Part shown: positions 38,445-50,600 of the stretch, piece by piece
Position numbering within the stretch: position 1 is the stretch's first letter
How the letters are laid out: each line of letters begins with the position of its first letter
DNA from: Acridotheres tristis
Taxonomy: Eukaryota; Chordata; Aves; Passeriformes; Sturnidae
Length of the DNA stretch: 64,000 bases
Direction: 5' to 3'
Assembly: GCA_037013685.1 (NCBI GenBank)
Contig: CM072899.1
Span: 7,606,479 to 7,670,478, forward strand
Translations under genes and position numbers: made by a program
The notes under the pieces: model-generated
What the model saw: the letters and a program-made list of their open reading frames with translations, nothing else
Database searches by the model: none
Told to the model about the DNA's origin: nothing

Positions 38445-39960
38445 GAGCATCATTTTCTTGCAACAATAGCAAACTCTTGGGGTCACAAAACTCTTGAGAA
38501 CCAGGTTTAAAAAAAACCCAAACCAAACAAAATCCACCACAGTTTGAACACTAATGAGGACCTGAAGCAAGGTTGTAAACAAACACAGGATCTCCTATAT
38601 GGGCTGTGTGCCTAATCCTGCAGTTTCTGATTTTCCCTCTGCTGCAAAGGCTGTAAGGCTGGGCCATTGCAGTCTTTTTGGGCTGTACACTGCAAACACC
38701 TCCCAGGGTGGGTGCACAGCCCAGTAATTGCAGATTTAAACCGATGGAAAATTGGTTTTCTTTTCCCAGATCCCATTCACGGACTCCTCATGCAAAGCCC
38801 TGGATCCCCAGGGGTGCCCAGCCCCAATCCTGGGCAGGTGACTGAGGTGTGCTCTGTGCATGTCCTGTGCTGCAGGACACAGCCAGCACACACAGCAGCC
38901 CTCTGAAACAGCTGGGTGGAAACCTTTGTTTTCCCAGTGATATATCTGCATCATTAATCAAGCTCTGATAAATGCATTCTTTTACCTAAATTGATTTTCT
39001 TTTCAAAGCTCCCTTTGTCAGCTGATTTGCTAAGTGCTAGAGGACTGCACATCTCGCTGACTGGGGCTCTCCTGTGTATTCATTCTCCTCACAGGTTCCC
39101 CTGCACAACTACCAGAATTTCACTGATTCTTTTTCAGTAGGCACTTTGTTAGACTACTTATAAACATACTGACCTAATTGCTTTTAATTATTCCAGTGGA
39201 CTCCTGCTTTTACAGTGGCTATTTCTTCCCACACAAAAGGAGAAATACTACTGTGAGAAGCAGTGAAAAATCCATAGCCTGGGCTTCTCTCTGAAGCCAA
39301 AAATCAATCAGAAGTTTTATGCACACTGTAAATGTTTATGTGCATGTATTGCTATTGTGCATGTATGCATGCATTATATAGGCCTCTTTTACATCTATAT
39401 ACATCCATTTATCACATAAGCCAAATGGGGCTAAAGAAGACTGCAAAACAAATTAATTCCTAGTTTTGGAGACAAAGTGTTTTCTTAACAGCTCTCTGAA
39501 GGATGCAGGCAAATTTAGTGTTTTCACATTCATTCCTGGCACATGTTTAGAAAATTGTTTAAATTTTAGATATCCACCAAGCCTGTTCATAGCCACATAC
39601 ATATTTTTGCAGGCTGTCCATATTAGCAAAGCTGCTGGAAATAAACGAAAAGTAAAAAATATACAGAAAGCCATTTACTCTGCATCTCCCCTTTAGCAGA
39701 CAAACTATATTCAACCACCATAAAACCTGCAAAATATCTCCTGCAAGCATCACCATGGGCTGGAAGTCTTTAGGAGAAATAGTTCACCAGCAAAGTGAAA
39801 AAAATGTACAGTTCAATGGGGAAATCCATGAGGGACAAAACCAGAAAGAGCTGATACATGGAGGTCAGTCCCAAACACACTCCAGAGTGAACAACAGCAA
39901 AGAGAACCCTTGGGATATTTGTAACTACCCTTTAAAATATCTTTTTCTCATGGTTGACAT

Positions 39961-40211
39961 GAAGAGAAGTGAAGTGAAGTGAAGTGAAGAGAAGAGAAGA
40001 GAAGAGAAGAGAAGAGAAGAGAAGAGAAGAGAAGAGAAGAGAAGAGAAGAGAAGAGAAAGAGAAAGAAAAGAGAAGAGAAGAGAAGAGAAAAGAAAAGAA
40101 AAGAAAAGAAAAGAAAAGAAAAGAAAAGAAAAGAAAAGAAAAGAAAAGAAAAGAAAAGAAAAGAAAAGAAAAGAAAAGAAAAGAAAAGAAAAGAAAAGAA
40201 AAGAAAAAAAG
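39961..40211 (+). repeat. Pentanucleotide microsatellite: GAAGT, GAAGA and GAAAA blocks
   Basis: A compound array. It starts with about four GAAGT units (T at 39970, 39975, 39980 and 39985), followed by about fifteen GAAGA units, a mixed patch near 40056-40090, and then more than twenty AAAAG units to about 40205. From 39986 to 40211 every base is a purine (226 bp). On the PTPRG transcript strand this is an equally long pyrimidine tract. Arrays like this are length-unstable and hard to assemble, so the true length may differ. Confidence 0.96.
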
Positions 40212-41595
40212 TGAAAGTTAGAGCAGATGGCAGAGGCATCAAATAACTCTGCTAACTCCTCATTTTGCTCTCCAAGGACTGCACAGTACATGCAAGGCCA
40301 CAGGATCTGAAGAGGAAATACCTATGCTGATAACAGCTTGCTGCCCAGAAGACAGCATTATGCTGAAAGCAAGCCTTAAGCTTCCTTCATATTTGATATT
40401 CAAATACCAAAGGAAAATTGGTATTTTCCACAAATAGAAATAAGCTCACTTTTGAGAATCTTTTTCAGCCACAGAGTTTTGTGAAACGAGCAGCTTGTGT
40501 GTTATTCTTAACATTCAGTTTAATATTTTTCGGCAAGAAAAACAACAAAAAAAAGAGGCAGTATGTAGCACTTCAATTAAAACAAACAAATCAAAACAAA
40601 ATAACACCCACAAGATGTCTGTGAAACTGGCCCTCCTAGTATGGGATATGATAAAGTTGAAACAAACTGCTAGCTAAGGTGTTCAATATCCTTTTCAAAA
40701 ACGTTTTACAAAATCATTTGCTTGTAAAAAGCAAATTCTTATCTTGACAACTACTTAAACATTTCCATAGCATTTTAAAATAACTCTCTTCTGGTAAGAA
40801 TCTTCTATTAAAGTTGCAAATAAATATTTCAGCACAAGACAGCATTCAAAACCTGACTACTCCAACAGTTACTGTGCCACAGAAGTGGTTGGATTATCCC
40901 TGGCACACAACTTGACATCTTGGAAGAAATTTCCCAAAATTCCACCAGTGCCATTCCACATACCTGTTGTTCTTCAGGAGAGGGGCTTGTCCTGTCAAAA
41001 GGGTTATTGCTGTTGGTACTCAGAGAGTTGGGATCTAGCCCCATCTAGACAGCACTGCTCAAAGATCACAGATGATGGCTCCTACCTTCAAGCATCCACA
41101 GGGAAGGGATTTTTTGGAAAGACAGCTTCCAAAAGACTCAGACTGGGGACTGAACAAAGCCTGACCCCAGTTCACCCACTAACATCCTCAAAGGAAGTTT
41201 TTCAGTGAAAGTCTTACCTCAGTCCTCAGTTCTTGTGTCTGACATGATGCAAGAATAATTGAACAGAAAAGTTCCCCTTCTCCAGCACTCAGGCTGCAGG
41301 AGAATAATTCATACTCAAGATGTAAAATGTGCTCTCTCATTACTTCATCTTTAGGGTCTTCAGCCTTTTGTGAGTGCTGTTACTGTACTATTGATCACTG
41401 CCCAGCCCTGCCATATACAGTGATCCTTCAGGCTGGGGGAAAGGTATGTGCCAGTCAGGTTTATGAAGGCTATAAAACTTTTACTGTGCTTGTAGCATAA
41501 CCAAAAAGAAAGGGGAAAATAGTTATCTATAAATCTAATTATTCCTGGCTTCTGTTCTTGGAGACACCTCTCCAGGGCAGTCTAAGATTCCTGAA

Positions 41596-41617
41596 TACCA
41601 CCTGGATCCAGGTGGTA
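41596..41617. promoter_or_regulatory. Perfect 22-bp palindrome carrying two head-to-head E-boxes
   Basis: The sequence is self-complementary over 22 bases centred on the BamHI-like GGATCC. Each half contains an E-box: CACCTG at 41599-41604 and CAGGTG at 41609-41614. CACCTG is the class bound by ZEB and SNAI zinc-finger repressors and by some bHLH dimers (established knowledge). Whether the site is functional is unknown. It lies in intron 2 of PTPRG. Confidence 0.4.
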
Positions 41618-44600
41618 CACGTGTTTAAAAGCTCAATGGCTATTATAGAACAGTTTCCTGTGTACACGAGCCTTTCCTAAACACGGCGCTGTTACTCCCT
41701 GACCTCAGTGCCAAGAGGGAGGTTCAGAGGTGGAAGAAATGCCAACAAATTCTGCAGAGCTGCTCTGCCAGGGCTGGTTCTCATCACCCACCACAGCCTC
41801 CATCACCCACTGGCAGACAGTGACTGATGCCTTATTTCAGGCATTTCTTGCAACCCTCCTGCTAAAAGAGGAACAGATGGCTCCCTTTGACTGTAATATT
41901 TCCACCCTGCTACCACAACCACCTCCTCCTGATCTGCAATTAGAAACATGGGATTGCTGAATCCCTCTATCCCACACTGTACCATTCACTTTGAACTTCT
42001 TTCTTCCCTTTTAAATGTTACTTTATTTTCACGAGGAGATAAAGGTAGCAGGATTTGCCATAGATACACACAAGTGAGTAAGTGGGGTTTGTTTAAAAAG
42101 GCCAGTCAGAATCTGATTCAATCTAGTCTAATATGGAGAGTATTTTCAGCTAAAAAAAAATTTGAAAAGTTCACATGTTCAGTTTGATCAGCCTTGAAAC
42201 AAGTATTTTATTATTCTGTTCTGAAGAAAATCTTAATTTTGCAGTAGAGTTATATTTTGAAAAAGAATTAGGAACATGCTTCGAAAAATGTTTTGTTGAG
42301 CTTAAAAATTTTTGGCCTGTTTACATTTTAGCATGCATAAATGTTATTATTCTTCTGGGGCTGATCCAATGCTTTTCCCATCTCCAACCTCCTCTTCCTT
42401 ATTTTGGTACTTGGCCACTGTCTCAAAAATGAACTATGACACAACTACCCAGAGAGGAGATAATCCCAGCTACAAAAATTTATTCTAAAGACAGAGACAG
42501 ATAACAGATTAGGGATTTTCATTCAAAAAACACAACCCAACAGGCATTATGAGGAACTTGCACAGCTTTGCTACATGGATTACAAAGGATTCATTTAAAA
42601 CAGCCTAAATGTTGAAAAAAAGAAGGAAACAAAAATCCCACGGAAAATATCCAATAAAGTCAGGGCTTATGGAAGGAAAGCTGAGTAGGAGACCACATGT
42701 GCTGCACTCTGGGGACACTGCATGTTCCCATTGACCTGACCACAGACTTCTCCAACCAGCTAAGAACAGCCAGAGCCCTTCCCCTCATCCCAAAACATGA
42801 GTGCCAGCACCAAAAATGCACAGGTTTCTACTGTGATAACTCAGTATCAATAAGGGCATCCAAGAAACACACAAATGACAAGATCTAAAATAAGTAACAA
42901 GTACAAAATTATCACGAGCTGCAAAGTTCCCTGCATGCTTTACAGTGAAACACATATAATCATGATTTCCAATAAAAACCAACCTGAAACAAATTATTCT
43001 GGCACAGTGTCTTTCTGTTCTTCACTAAAATTACCAATTGTTTGATCTCATTTCCTTAGAAATAATCACCAGGCTACTTAAATATTAACTAGAGGAAAAT
43101 ACTAACACATTGTTGGGGATGAAACTGATCCCACACCCACTCAAACTTCCTGTCCTCAAACAATCCTAAACTCTATTACACCCTAGTCTGGGTTCTGAAT
43201 TCTCAGAAATATACTCAGAGGGTAGTAAAGTAACCCAGAGGAGTTGATCTGATGGCTGGGTACAGTCAAAGAAGGTGGCCCCATTTCTCCCTCCCTGCAG
43301 TCCTGGATATCAATGACACTGTCAGCATCTCCTGCCCTTCCAATTTCATACAGGCATCAACATTCCTCAGTAACAGGATTTCTGACATCTTATTGCATCA
43401 AGAGTCTCATCATGTGAAATCCTTTTACAACATCAGATTCTGATTCTCACATAAGCTCCTAAGGTATTTTTGCAGATTAATTGAAACTGAATAAATTTCC
43501 TGAATATTTTGAGCCCAGGTAATTCAGGTGGCAGTCTGCCATCAGAGCAGAGCCAGGAGAGCCCCACTAAAGCTCCCTGCCAGCGGTCAGCCAAGGTCTC
43601 CAGCTGGGCTCCAGACTCCTATTTAAGATTCCCCACCCAGGGAGAAGCTGCAGGAGCAGTACTGCTCTTAGGGCAGCAATGATGTCCTTTTCTTTAAAGG
43701 AAAAAAAGGAAAATGTCTGGGGTGCAGGACAGAGTGCACAGCTGGTAGACAGCTAGGAACAGAGCCAGAACACTGTGGCAGAAAGGGAGTCTTTCAAAGC
43801 TGGGAAGGAACACCTGGAAATGTGACACAGGAATGCAGAAGAGGATGGTAATTACAGAATACAGGTCTGAGGGGATGGAGTCTGCTTTGGTGGGGAAAGA
43901 GGCACCATCAAGAATGGGGGAGATGCTGAAGTTCAGGAGGAATGAGCCTGTGACCCTGTGGGGATTCTTCTCTGTTCTTTTGAGCTACACATGGTAAAGC
44001 ACCACATCCCCAAGTCCTGCTTTTACCTCCCTGCTGTACCCCCAAAACACATCTGCCCCAGACAAGGAACCAAGGAAGTTTTGTCATTCCTTTGGGAGCT
44101 GCATGTTCATCTCAGTGTTCCAATCTTCCTGCTTATTCTTCAGTGATGACTGAATCATTGTACTAGAGTTTATATTTTTCAGTCTCACAGAGGTAGCACA
44201 ATACTGACTTTGAAGATGGGCAATAAGGCCCTTTTTTCACAATATATATGTCATGAGGAATTCTCCCCCAAGAAGCTTCTGAGATGAATGTGCTGTGTCC
44301 CAAAGGGGGAAAAAAAAAAGGTTACCTGAAAACAATCCAGCTCATGCTTGCACATGTTGGTAGGAAAAAAGAAATCCTCACCTGGACACAAGTGATATCT
44401 ATTTTTAGTCTACACTTTCCCAAACAGTAACTGCTCATACCCACAACCCCAGAACATCCTGGTGTGAACAACTGCTGCCTCCACCAGCAGCAGGTTCATA
44501 GCAGAAAAAAAGCACACAGCCCAATGTTTCAGGATGGCTTTTTGTAGGTGCAGGGGCTCACATAAAATAGACCCATAAATTCACAATAGCAGTCCCTTTG

Positions 44601-47600
44601 ATAGCTAGGGTTTGGGGTTTTTTTTCTTGTTGAAGATAATTTCTGACTTTCATTGTCCTGCAAGGCCAAAGGGTGCACTGTCATGTAGTATTCAACCTTA
44701 GATCTTCAGGAAACCTCATAGCCTTAGTGCTGGAAATCAAACACACCCCAAGCTTGTACATGTAAACATTTGTATGCCTGGAGGAGTTACTAAAAGAACT
44801 ATAGCACCTCCCAAAAAGGCTCAAGAAGCAAGGAATGGGGACTAGATGGGGACAGGAGTGCTGGGGTTTGTGCTGGTGACTCCACCTTGTTCATCAGACA
44901 TATTCAAGCCAGCACATCTTTCTCTCCCAAGCAAAATCTGTTTCTACAATTTTGCCAAAACTTTTATATATGGCAGTGGCCAGCTGGCTGCTTGGAGAGC
45001 CATGTGTCAGCGGTCCTGGCGAATGCTTAATGTGTGAGATGGATCTGCACAAACTGCAAGCACTTGGTTTGCAAACATTCCTGTTTTATGCATTTAGAAA
45101 GCAACTAGAAAAAGGAGAAGCTTCTGAAACAAAGTCACACAACATGGCAGAGATGATATAGTAAGACACTTCCTCAGTATACAAATATATCATGGTAACT
45201 CATCCCTTCTCCCTGGCATTCTCTGTCCCCATGGGCTGTCGTGAGCCTGTTCTGTCTCTTCCTCCAAAACCATCACCTCCACTGCCACTGTAGTTTCTAC
45301 AGAGGCAGGAATTCAACGCCCTAAAGTGTCCCCAACAAGATAAGATGTGGGAAACCTGTGCACCCTCCCTCCAGCCCTGCTGCCTGACTGCATCCCAAGA
45401 GGGGCAATGCCAGCAGATGTGACCACAGGGGAGGCTCCTCTCACACCTCAGCTGGTGACACGGTGGCTCCTGGGCTGCTGGCAGAGATCCCTCTGATGGA
45501 GCCACCATCCACCCATACAGGGATCTGCCAGTCAGCCCACACAACTCTGGGAATCCAAGGGGGAGGCAATAAAGCAGAACTGAGGCACACTTATGAGTCA
45601 ATGTATTTTTGGGCTACCTTACTTCTGACTGTACCATCCAAGAGCAGACGTGAGAAGTGAATCATGTGGGTTTTACAGAAAGAGCAGCAGAAACTGACTA
45701 CATTCCCCATGTGTATAAAAAGTGCTCGTGAAGTTTAAGGCCATCTATTTAGGGGTTTGTAAATGCATTATCCCATGTGGTCTGCAGGCCTGTGTACAAG
45801 ATTATATACAGTTTATTGAGCAATGTCAGGGAAAATAGACTTCCCACCCTAGATTAAGTTGATCACAATCTCTGCAATCAGCCCAGTGAGCCACAGCACA
45901 GGTGATAGATTAGCCTACCATGGTCTCCCAGATGCCAGCAGACACAGGGCAACAAGGCAGCAGGGGAAGGTAAATCCAAGCTAAGGCTGCCTGAGGGAAC
46001 AGATCCCTCTCCTAACATACAACAACCAGGCCTCTCACCCATCTCCTCCATCCTGGCAGCTCTTGGACCCCAAAACAGTCCCGTCAGCCAGGTCTCAAAC
46101 TACAAAGACCACCACATATCAATATCAGTACCATGTCTTGTCCCTGGAGATGAAGGGAAAGCAGGGCTGATCTCCACCCCACTGCCAGGACAGGCTCTGC
46201 ACAGCTGCAAACATCTGGCTCTGCACATCTGCCCAGACATCACGTCTGGGGGCTGAGTGTTCACCAGCTGAGATGAATTTGGCAGATGTCTTCACTGGAA
46301 GCATTCAAAGGGAGGCTGGAGAGGAATAAAACTTCTCTCTCTCTCTGCACAAGTAGAATCAATTGATTTTAACATTTTGAATCGAGGCATTGCAACCCTT
46401 CAGATCAAAATTATGTATCCATTACAAAAGCAAAAGAAAACCACGATGCAAAACTGAGGTCAGAAGTTTGTTCCAAACATTGCAGCTCCAAATCAAAGAT
46501 TTCACAATCTGTGCACTAGAGTGGTGCTCATTCTTCTCCTTAATATTTGTAAAATAAGAATGATGATGACACTCCCAGTGAAATTTATAGTTGTTTCCAA
46601 ATCCACCATAAAAATCAAGCCAAATCTAAAACATAAGAGCCTAACAGTACCTGTAAGGACATGGATAAGTAGTTCATATAAACTTAACTGTCCAGAGAAG
46701 GAAACAGAACACTGTAATAGACATTGCATCAAAATTAGTCTTGATTTAAAAAGGAAACCAACATGGGATAGTGAGCAGGACAAAATGCTGGTGTCCTCCG
46801 GGTTATCATTAAGTACTTGCTGCAAAGAATCTGCTCTTCCTCAAACTGCAATAAAGGATTCTTTTTTTCTTTCATTACACTGCCTGAAAGCTTCTTAGGA
46901 GCACCAGCAGTTTGTAAAGATGAAAAATGTGTTTAATCAGTAATTGCAATGGGTTTAGGAACTGCTAATAAATATACAAGGAGGCTCGAAGGGGGAACAC
47001 TCACTCATTCAAAGCCACTAGTGCCACAAAAGTCAATCCCACACACAGTTGTCAGCCATATGACCAAATTTGTTTCAAATCAGTTATTAAGCATAAAATG
47101 CTATCCGCTCAAAATTTAAAACAAAAATAGAAATTAAGCTAGAGATGCAGACTTGCAAGGTGAAAGTATAGAGTACCAAGGTGAGATTTAAGTCTCAAAT
47201 CTAAATATTTCATTGTTCCTACGCAAAATTTTGGCAAATGCTGCTACAAAAGCTAACCTGATAAACACATTCAGCACTAAATCCAGCTGTTGTCTTGTGG
47301 GGAGCTGTAATTCACAATGAGTTGCATCTATTATGTGAATGTTCTCAATGCAAATAAATACAGAAAACCCAAAAGGCAGCCCTTGCAGATTAAAAATGAC
47401 ATTCAGCAACACGGAAGATGGGTCATTAGAACTGTGAAAAGTACAAGAATGAGCTACATAACAAAATGGCTCAGCAGTGGTGACAGAGGCAGTGGGGATT
47501 ACAGCTCCCTGCCCAGCCTCTGCTACTACATCTGGTTACTGTTATGAGCCCCATGGAAGGAGGAGGAAAGAAAAAAGGCTACATCTGCTCTGACTGCTTT

Positions 47601-50600
47601 GCCTGTTTAAGATTCAAAAGCTCCACTGAAAGCTTTCACAGAGCTGAAGGGAGCATGATTTATACAAAAAGCTACAAGCCTTTTACAGTCCATTTTGAGC
47701 AGAATGGACATCAGTGCTACCTGCCCTTGGAGAATAGTTTCCTATTTTATTTACATTTGCTCTTCATTATGCTTTTAGAGTAACTTACCAATCCAGCCAA
47801 TCAATTCAAACTATTTTGCAAGCATTTCAAGTCATTTCTTAGCATCACCCCGTAGGCACTTGCCTCTATATAATTACAATCATTTTTCTGCAGAGATTTG
47901 CTTCATTCAAGTGGCTTTGCCAAGCAACAAGAAACAAAAGAATAACCACGTCTAAAAATAAGTAGGAAAAAAATGTAGGAATCCCACAACTGTATCAAAT
48001 AGGGTCACCAGGAAGAGGAAAGGATAAAAGTATGCCCTCATGTCCTTCACGTCTTTACTGACAGCCCAAAAATAGTGCTGCTTAATGTTTGATAGTTAGG
48101 TCTCCATATTATAGCTTAAACTTATTAAAAAAAAAAATCTGTCTTAAAATACAGCTTTTTCAGTTCTTCTGAGGAGACCAGAAATAATCTAGCTAGTTGG
48201 TGCTTTTTATCATCTTTCTGTTGCAGAAGCAAATTTCACTATTTCTTTTAAGAATAAAAGAACATGTCGTCACAAAAAGTGCCTCACAAAGTATTTTAAC
48301 TGTCCTGATCAAGTATCAGAAAAGTGTGAGCTCTTTCCTTCATTTCAGCAGATAAGGTGGCATTTGAGTTGAATTAATTTGACTGTTGAGAGGGACACTG
48401 CTCCAGACCTGCTGCTCTCACATCTGACCAAGACACTGAAGAACAAATCCAGGGATTTTAACAATGTAGGCCCAGAAAAAAAAAAGAACTTGAAAGAAAG
48501 GTGCAAGCCTTGAATGCCAACCATTTCCCAATGGAAAGAAAAGATACAAACGTGAGTTCCCAGTTGTCCCAGCAAGTCCAATGTTTTTTTAAAAGTAAGA
48601 ACTCTTTTTATTACTTCCATATTTTTTTGAGACCAAGTCAAAACCTTGTCAGTGACTGGCAGCATGAAGTATCACACAGCATCAGTCTTGTCACTAGTTT
48701 TAGGGCTGCCTTAAAATAAAAGCAATCAGAAAACTTCTTAAAACTAAATATCCTCCCCCTACCCGACATGTTGACATGGCCACTAAATCCCACTGGGTAA
48801 TCTCCAGAATCCATCTGTTCCTTTTCATTCTCATCCCGAGAACCTCCCATAGCCCCTGATTATTTCTCAACTTGTCTGAAGAAATATCCTGTCTCCTGGC
48901 TTCCCAGACGTTTGCTTCACCCCCTTCTCCCCAGAGGTTTGCTGAAAAAGGCAGCTGCACAGATTATCCACTCCTGTGTCATGCCCAGGCTCTCTTTAAA
49001 TCCCTTGAAGGAGGAGACATTTTAAGAGGGAAAATGTTTAACAGAGGAGAACAAGCGTCTTTCAGAACTGAGTTTCTTCTCAGTTATATCCTGCAAGAAA
49101 GGTCCACCTTGAGATACCCTTTAAGCAAGCATCCCTTAAAGCAGAGTTAGTTAAGAGAAGCAGGAATTAGAGTCCTAAAGTGGCCACATGCAGACTCTCC
49201 CCCAACACCTGGAAGATAAACTGTGTCTGGGCCAGGTTGCAGTAAAGCCCTGCCTTACCCAGCAACACAAATTAATGGGATGAGGGGGACTGGGAGCATT
49301 CACCAAAGGTCATCTCCAAACAGCAGCTGTAGGCATAAAAACGATGACATTTTCCTAATGACCACAAAGCAGCTAAAATTACAGGAATGCATATCTTCTC
49401 CTTTTTCAGGTCAATACAGCCAGCATGTCTGTGCATTTAATGTACCAAACACAGCTGCACAAAACACTTTAAGCACTTTTCGTTTATCTCGAGGGCTGTT
49501 AAAAGTGGTGGAGGAAAAACACACCTCTCTATTACTTGTGTTGTTGCATAAAATCAAAACACAAGAAGTAAAGCCACAGAGGCCCTGAGATTTAATTGTT
49601 CAGTTGTCTGCTGCTATTGCTTTATTTGTAACTTGAAGTTCCCCCCAGGACTAGAGCTCTTGTGTTCTTTATAGGTTCCCACCAGCCCTTTACGTGCTCC
49701 AGCACCAGCCAAAGGTACCGAAATTCTAAACAGCAAGCAGTAGTTCACTGCAGGGCTTTTGTTTGCCTACAGCTCCAACATTACTGCTGCTCAAGATTAA
49801 TTCCAAAATTTATGGGGATGCCAAAGGGTTAAGTTTGCTTGAAATTTTCCTATTTATCGTCATTCACTTCAAAAAAAAGCAAGTACTGCAGGAATTTATG
49901 ATGCCTGAACCTGACAGTCACTGACTGGCTAACAAATCTTTCCTTCTGTTTTCAAAACAGTTTTGTGTTAATCTCTCAGGTCACTAACAAAGACAGCTTA
50001 GCATCTAATTTATCACCTTTTGGGCAGAGATCCATGCTGAAAAATTCACATCCAAACTGTAATTTAGTTCAGTTAATGGCCTTTTCTCAGAGGAACTGGA
50101 CAATTAAAAACATATGGAAATGGAATAAGCTACTCACTTTTCAACTAAATGTTTGCTCTATGTCTTGGGAAATAAATTCAGGATGAACAAGCTGAATTCA
50201 ATGAATGGATTAAAAAAAAGGAATGGACTGGTGTTATAAATCAGTTGTCCTCCTTTCACAAGCCACATAGCAGTATTTCTTTTTTTTTTTCTTTTTTAAC
50301 AGAGCATTCTCTTACAATGGAGAAAAACCTTCAAGAAACTGCAGGTTCACACAGAATTAGTGCTATTAAAAGAAAGGGTGGGGAGAATCTCTTTATGCCC
50401 TATAAACATCTGACATATATAGGCACCTAGATAAAGTAATCGGAAATGTCAGGTTAAACAAGAAAAGCATAAAGGCAAAAATAATTTAAAATGTGTACAT
50501 GGATGTACACTGGCTTTCATTATAGTGGCAATCAATCACAGGTTTTTGATATAACTATGACATTCTATTATGTCTGGAAAATACCATGGTGCAGTTGACA

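Noticed and set aside
39925..40291. Phe-Leu-Ser-rich and Lys-Glu-Arg-rich 'proteins'
   Set aside because: Direct translations of the pentanucleotide microsatellite.
41393..41425. Small hairpin with 8-bp arms gatcactg / cagtgatc and a 17-base loop
   Set aside because: Arms this short are expected by chance many times in 64 kb. There is no sign of a miRNA precursor or terminator role.
46285..46330. cactggaagcattcaaaggg, weakly like a CR1 3' segment
   Set aside because: Flanks do not continue the CR1 order and the terminal repeat is missing.
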